Shown piece by piece: positions 58,261 to 64,000 of a stretch of 64,000 nt of DNA. Origin of the DNA: Bemisia tabaci. Taxonomy: Eukaryota > Arthropoda > Insecta > Hemiptera > Aleyrodidae. Under the pieces are notes generated by a model that saw nothing but the letters and a program-made list of their open reading frames with translations, did not search any database and was not told where the DNA came from. The stretch covers positions 6,138,001 to 6,202,000 of the forward strand of contig NC_092801.1 of assembly GCF_918797505.1 (NCBI RefSeq), written 5' to 3'. A program made the translations under genes and the position numbers. The stretch's first letter is position 1, and each line of letters opens with the position of its first letter.

Positions 58261-59093
58261 CTACTCCCAGCGAAAACCCAGTTTATTTAAGGGCAAATCA
58301 AAGGTAGGAGCGTTACTTTTACATTTGTTCGGATCATTTAACGCCAAGTGGGAAAAGGCACCCTCCGCGCCAAGAACCGCGCATCCCGCAACAGAGACCC
58401 GATATACATACGTTGTTCTTCCTCGGCGAGACCCCCTGTTCACGTGCGCGGGAGCCGAAGGCCCCTCATCCTTATTCATTCGGATCTGAGATCCGGGTTA
58501 TTGAAGGAAAATTATTACTCTATTTGTAGGTTCATGAAAGGTATTCAAATTATGAACTTCGGCCGGGGGAGGGGAGAGGAGGGAGGTGAAGAGGAGGGGA
58601 AGCTATGCGGGAGCACGCGCAAGGTGCGGACCTATCACTGGAGCTTGCTAATCCCGCCCTCTCGCAACATTAACCAGTGTTGCCACGTCTATTTAAATGT
58701 AGGAATACGAAAAGACAAACATCAGTGGTGGTTTGTTTTGTTTGGTTCTGAGAAGCTCTCAGAGGGCTGATAATTGAAATTGATGTCGCAGGCAAATAGT
58801 AAAATCAGGCATTTTGTCAAATGCCGAGGCAAATAGTCAAACTCTGACTCAGATTGAAATTTTTACGATCATCATAATTTTAGGCAAAATAATTCATTTC
58901 TCCTGTAGGTAAGAATTCTCCGTGAAAAAGTGCATCATACAATAGTCTTTTACGCGAGTTTTAGCTCCTGTACGAATGGTTATCTTGATTTTTTCGCAGC
59001 GTATCATATATCTATGCTCTCCGAGCAGCCGAGTCTGGATGAGCTGGATGAGGTATGTCCTCTTTGTCTATCGCTTTGTCTATCAGTTTCAAT

Positions 59094-59346
59094 AATCGGC
59101 CCGCAATAGACAAAACTATAGACAAAGTCGATAAAGTGGAAATGGAGCGAACCTGTGGAAGCGGATGGTTGCAATGGGCAATAAATGTGAGTAATAGACT
59201 AACCCACAAGAGACTCCGTAGGTGGCTAGTCCATCATTTTCCCCCCTTGTCTATAGGAATCACCCGTTTTGACTCGTAGCTTTGCTCTATTTTCCTTTTG
59301 CCTTCCTTGTCTGAAGTTTCTCTGTCAATTTCAACAATCAGCCCGT
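59094..59346. mobile_element. diverged GGGCCGATTATTGAAATT element
   Basis: CAATAATCGGCCCGCAATAG at the left and AATTTCAACAATCAGCCCG at the right, with AGACAAAG motifs beside both. Confidence 0.55.
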
Positions 59347-59849
59347 AGGAAAAGTCTTTCTTTTGTTTATAGCGGCAAATTCAACTATTTATTACCATTT
59401 ATTTACGAGTGTCCAGCCTAAGGCGACAAAATTTTTCGCAGAGCGTTTTTGATCGAGCCGGGTGGAAAAATCGAATTTGCACTCATTGCGTTCATTTTTG
59501 CATTTGCCGCTCTTTTCGTTATCGCGGCAGAAATTAGTGATCGTGTTATTGGTCGCCGCCATTTTTTTCTACCCCGAGGGTCTCTATAAAGCCCAGAGTC
59601 CATACTCTCTCCAAAAGGGTATTCCAGTCATACCCTCCTTATGAAAGTCTAGTGGTCCATTGCTCAGACAGAAAATTTTACTGTATACGCATTGCGCATT
59701 AATCGAATGGTGGTATTGACCCCCAAAAACAACTTTCTTCTATGACATTTATTACCAAGTGACACGAGTTGTCTGACTGGAAGATACAGTACTTTCTGTA
59801 GTTCTACCTTATTCATATAGGTATCGACGGTGTAAGTCGGCAATCACAT

Positions 59850-60108
59850 ACCGACGGTGAAACTACCAAACCACGTATCTCGTTTGCGGTGTTTAAAAAT
59901 CTACGCTCGCATTTTATTTTTTTGAAGTAGACCAAATGAATATCATTCCTTGAAATTTTCACAGAATTTTCTCCGCACGAAGAGGAAAAATCACAGAAAT
60001 TTTCAAGACTGGACGTTTAGTAGTTTTTCATTTAAAAAATAACGTATGACAGGAAGTCTGCGACGTCGCAAACCGAGATACGTGGTTTGGTAGTTTCACC
60101 GTCGATAC
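59850..60108. mobile_element. inverted-repeat element (CCAAACCACGTATCTC ends)
   Basis: CCGACGGTGAAACTACCAAA with CCACGTATCTCGTTTGC at the left, near-exact inverse at the right. Confidence 0.85.
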
Positions 60109-60945
60109 AGGGTTGGACTGGCTTGCACCTAGGGGCGTCGAGGCGTCGAGGCGTCGACCCTTGGCTGGTTCAAGGGGCGTAATGCGATAATTCCTGGTAG
60201 GGCATCTCTTACGTGGAGAGGGATTCAGAAAATTTTGACAAAGCAGCACAAGTTCGCACAGAGTAAAAATTGCAAAATCGAAAGTATTGAAGTAACCGAC
60301 AAACTTCTGAAATTAAAGAAAACATAAAGAATTAAAGCCACTAGACGCATCCAAGCACCATTATTTCCAAAAGAATCGAGCCAGTGCTGCGGTTTACATG
60401 AGCTTAAGACGTGGGTCTGCAAATCCATCCTAAAAATGAATCAAACAAGAACCTGAAAAAAGAAGAAAGAACGAATATCAACACAGCTGAAGGTAGGAGA
60501 GATGTGTTCCGGCCTCTTTTTTAACTTTTCTCCCGAATCTGAGAGACACCTCATTGACAGCATGTAGCAAAGCATTGAGAGCTCACGCTTCGCGTCATCG
60601 CGCCTTCAATTTTTCAGATGCAGCACGGACGTCCATCAAGTACGAATAGTTGTATCTCTGCGCCGTCGTAGACGCGCATCCTTTCACTGGCTTTATTCCA
60701 ATATTGTGTTTGTTTGCGCTTGTCTTATCGCTTCAAACTAGTAGCAAACAGCAGAGCATTGCGAGTTCACGACTCACGCCATCGCGTCTTAACTTTTTCA
60801 TATGCAATGTGATATGTGTGAATTGGTTGGTGTGTCAGTGATGAGGGAGTCGATATATCTCCTCTCAAACTTCACTGAAAAAAATTATGAGAGGCAAGGA
60901 TTAGTAGTTTGCCAGACAAGACCGTCTTCTTATTTTCGAAGGGGT

Positions 60946-61186
60946 TGGAGGACAAGGCGCACAAGTGCAGTTTTTGAAAAAATTGATATACTTATTAATG
61001 ATTTCAAGTAAAACTAGTCATAATGCACTTGCTGTGAAAAATTTGCTTCCAAAAATTAATATTCAAGCATCAAAAAGTCAGTTTGAACTTTTTTTCCGCC
61101 GTAAGGATTCATGTAATTTCGAAACTTCAAACGCGTATTTCTCCAAATAGGAAAAACTGTACTCATGCGCCTTGTCCTCCTAACTC
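60946..61186. mobile_element. inverted-repeat element (GTTGGAGGACAAGGCGCA ends)
   Basis: GTTGGAGGACAAGGCGCA at the left and TGCGCCTTGTCCTCCTAAC at the right; about 240 bp. Earlier copy at 35279-35500. Confidence 0.8.
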
Positions 61187-61389
61187 ATCATTTGATCCAT
61201 CAGGAAATCTAGCTAATGGAGCCCATTTATTACAGTCTTGTTTAAGGAACAAGACTTCCTTGTTGCACGAGTCAAAAGTTTAGTCAGAGTTTAGTCAAAA
61301 GTTTTCCCCAGTTACAAGATTGGCCAGTTCCGAGAACAAGACCGTCTTGTTCGGAGAACAAATAAAATTTCCTTATTGTTCCATGTTTT

Positions 61390-61813
61390 TACGGGTGGTT
61401 TCACGATAGCTGGAATAGTTTTGTCGCCGTAACAGACAACACATTTTTCGGTCATATTTTCAGAAGAAATGATAATCACTCAAATTTTTCCGCATCAATC
61501 TTCAAAGGGTTGCGTATTATAACGTTTGCTAATGATTTGTTGCTCTACTTTTCAATTAATATCAAATAAATGGCGGAAAATGTGCCGTCTGTTACGCGGT
61601 AAAAAGTCAGCGTAACAGACAGCACATTTTCGGTCGTTTATAAATTAAAATTGAAACGTAGAGCGATAAGTCTTTGAAAAGCGTTATAACATGTTACCCT
61701 GTGTAGATTAATGCAAAAAAATTCGAGTGATTATCATTACTACTAAAAATATGACCGGAAAATGTGGTGTCTGTTACGGCGACAAAAGTATTCCGGTTAT
61801 CGTGAAACCACCC
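61390..61813. mobile_element. foldback with GTAACAGACA motif, 424 bp
   Basis: GGGTGGTTTCACGATAGCTGG at the left with its inverse at the right. CGTAACAGACAACACATTTT occurs in each arm and around the centre in both orientations. Confidence 0.82.
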
Positions 61814-62045
61814 TTACACAACTTACCCCAAAATTGCATGACGTTTTCATCGGGGCACAGATCACATTTAAATGCTCTTACAGTATTTTTCTTTGTTAGG
61901 ACAGAAGACACTTGATTTGGCACACATGCGGGCTTGATATAAAGGGTAATATCTACGATTGGGATCACAATCATTCAGCGGTTCAATCAACGCTCATGGA
62001 AGGATGTAATTGCGTGTTCAAGTTCCCCTATTTCGTTGCTCCTCT

Positions 62046-62142
62046 GACGTAAGGGCGTATCTCGAATTTCAACATGAGCCCCATTTTCCGTATAACTCTG
62101 TGCTTTCTGGGGCTCATCCGGAACTCCAGATACGCCCTTACG
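62046..62142. mobile_element. GTAAGGGCGTA mini-element
   Basis: About 97 bp: ACGTAAGGGCGTATCTCGAA and TCCAGATACGCCCTTACG. A 149-codon frame that runs through it is incidental. Confidence 0.75.
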
Positions 62143-63552
62143 GACGATTTGTTGGTTGCCTATGTTGCGGAATGAAGACGAACCGCAAGTGGACGATATC
62201 TGTCGATAGGTTCACGCATGGTCTGGGTGGATTTCAGCCAATGGGAGAAAATGGTTCTGAAAAAAAGTTGAAAAGTGATTTGACCATATCAAGCTGTAAA
62301 CTACTTTTCTGTCATCTTAAATATGATGAAAATGTATATGAAAAAATAGATGAAAATAACAATTCACTCTTGATAAACCCGCACTTTGGTTATATTTACA
62401 ATATTTTAGTTCACATTCGAGGTACCGCCATCTTGGTGCACTCGTTTGTGACTCCATGAGCGAGAACCAATCGGAATTGGATTTTTTTAGGCCGCTTTTT
62501 CGGCCCAACCAAAAGTGAGATGTAACTTTGGGTATAAAGGGACTCTATCGAAAGTATGACACTTACTGCTCTCTTCGCTACCACGGCAGAATGATAGCGC
62601 CGCACAGAGGGCCAGGAATCGAATTTAGCTGGACAAAAGTCCATTTTGGCTTGTCCAGAAAATTCGAAAATAGACACCACTGAGCGATGAGGTATATCAT
62701 GGAGTATCTGTACATCACTGGGTTTGGGGGTCTTATCACTAATAAGACTGCGATGCCAAGATTTTCCCGAGCGCGCGTGGTGTGTTTATTTATCCTATAT
62801 GCTGGCTTGGTTCAACGCTCATCCAAAAGGTTATGTTCCACAAACCTTCGAGTGTTTCCCAACATAACGAGTGTTTTACCAAGTTAGATTAACATGTTTT
62901 CATTTTACTTTAAGGTATTTTTATCAATTTTGTGCATTGTATAGTCTGGTACACAAAATTAAAAACTGGGCACGAAAATGTCCTAATTTTTAGGTTTAAA
63001 GTGGTCTGCAATTTTCTGTAAAGATCTGTAAGGTTACGGACCGCTACCATGTGGTTCAGTACATCCTAAACATCTAAATTTTCATTGGTTCATTTGCTTT
63101 TTCTTGCTTTACCGTGAGTTATGAATTTTTTTGTGACGCAAGATCGAGGATTTTATGCTAATTTCTTATATTAGATCACTCACGTGCCAGGCATTGGCGA
63201 TTCTTGCATGTTGGCATCAATGCTCTTTCTCATTGTAAATACACTAACGAAAATCGATTCTAGGTTAGGATTTTCGATATATATCGATTCTATCGTAGAT
63301 GTGTTCATATGGATGAAAGACAGTGTTGCCAAATTGCAAGCATGTCGTATAATGGCGCTATCCTACGCTAATCTACTTATATTGTTATTATAGATGTCCA
63401 TACAATTGCTGCCCGACTTCTGGGGTTAAATTATGACTGATTCTGAATAAAATTTTCTAATTCAAGGTTTTATTCCGGCTTTGCCTCTCTATCTTCTAAT
63501 TTCTGGCAAAAGAAGTGCATTCTTTAAAACAATATTTTCATTGGTTCCGCCA

Positions 63553-63942
63553 AAAAATACGCGACAAGCAGACGACTCCTGAATTTTCTGGACATGTCTG
63601 GAGAGTTCAAATGGTCAATTTTGTGTAAGAACACACTCCGAAATTTTAGAATTTCTTTGGTCTACTCGCAATTTTTCGCAATTTTCTGAGCAATGAGTAT
63701 TTTCGTTGGGCGAGATGAGATTCAATACTATAATTACGCTGAAAAATACGCGACATGCAGACGACTCCTGAATTTTCTGGACATGTCGGAAGGGTTCAAA
63801 TTGTCAATTTTAAGTAAAAGCACACTCAGAAATTTGAGAATTTCTTTGGTTCACTTGCAGTTTTCGGCAGTTTTCTAGGCTATGAATATTTTCGTTGGGC
63901 GAGATGAGATGCAATGCTAATTCTGCTGAAAAATACGCGACA
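63553..63942 (+). repeat. tandem repeat, period about 188
   Basis: AAAAATACGCGACA occurs near 63554, 63743 and 63930. The two full units (189 and 187 bp) match closely, including TTTTCGTTGGGCGAGATGAG. Confidence 0.88.
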
Positions 63943-64000
63943 TATATTCCCATATATTACCCAAAGATAAATCATCACTTTTCAAATTTTTTAAATTTTA

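Noticed and set aside
62010..62459. 149-codon plus-strand frame
   Set aside because: Made of a 97-bp mini-element and the end of another repeat, with no recognisable protein.

Overview
The window is intron-rich, AT-rich animal nuclear DNA. It holds no bacterial-type operons, ribosome binding sites, CRISPR arrays or tRNA genes that I can support. Two conserved multi-exon genes can be read by splicing on the minus strand. Everything else is intron or intergenic DNA packed with short inverted-repeat transposon remnants. The proteins are insect-like, and the repeats (for example ends of the CACTGGAAAA and CTGCCGTGCTAAGGA types) resemble ones I associate with hemipterans, in particular the whitefly Bemisia tabaci. 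That assignment is a recollection, not a search result.

Layout. 1-720: degenerate repeat. About 1.4-6.1 kb: AT-rich DNA with few repeats. 7.3-16.1 kb (minus): EI24 (etoposide-induced 2.4, an ER membrane protein of autophagy and apoptosis), six exons, 304 residues visible, first exon not found. 16.4-21.5 kb (minus): four splice-bounded open segments with compatible phases and a membrane-like translation, unidentified. 25.0-37.3 kb (minus): a complete tetraspanin of the TspanC8 type (eight cysteines in the large loop), seven coding exons, all introns in phase 0, 272 residues. Its third intron carries a 3.7-kb inverted repeat with about 1.05-kb arms around a 601-bp inverted-repeat element and an LTR-like segment. 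37.3-64 kb: no confident gene. This part is transposons, foldbacks, satellites and GC-rich hairpins, plus a weak series of very small candidate exons at 42.5-47.0 kb (minus).

The two real genes are not a functional unit: EI24 acts in the ER and autophagy, while TspanC8 tetraspanins escort the ADAM10 protease. They share only strand and neighbourhood. The most unusual non-genic structures are a 611-bp palindromic element made of about two dozen CGATCGA sites with a perfect 9-bp target duplication, a 1.4-kb element studded with GGGTAACTGGGCA motifs, a GC-rich hairpin between long T and A runs, and a transposon nest whose insertion order can be read from target duplications.
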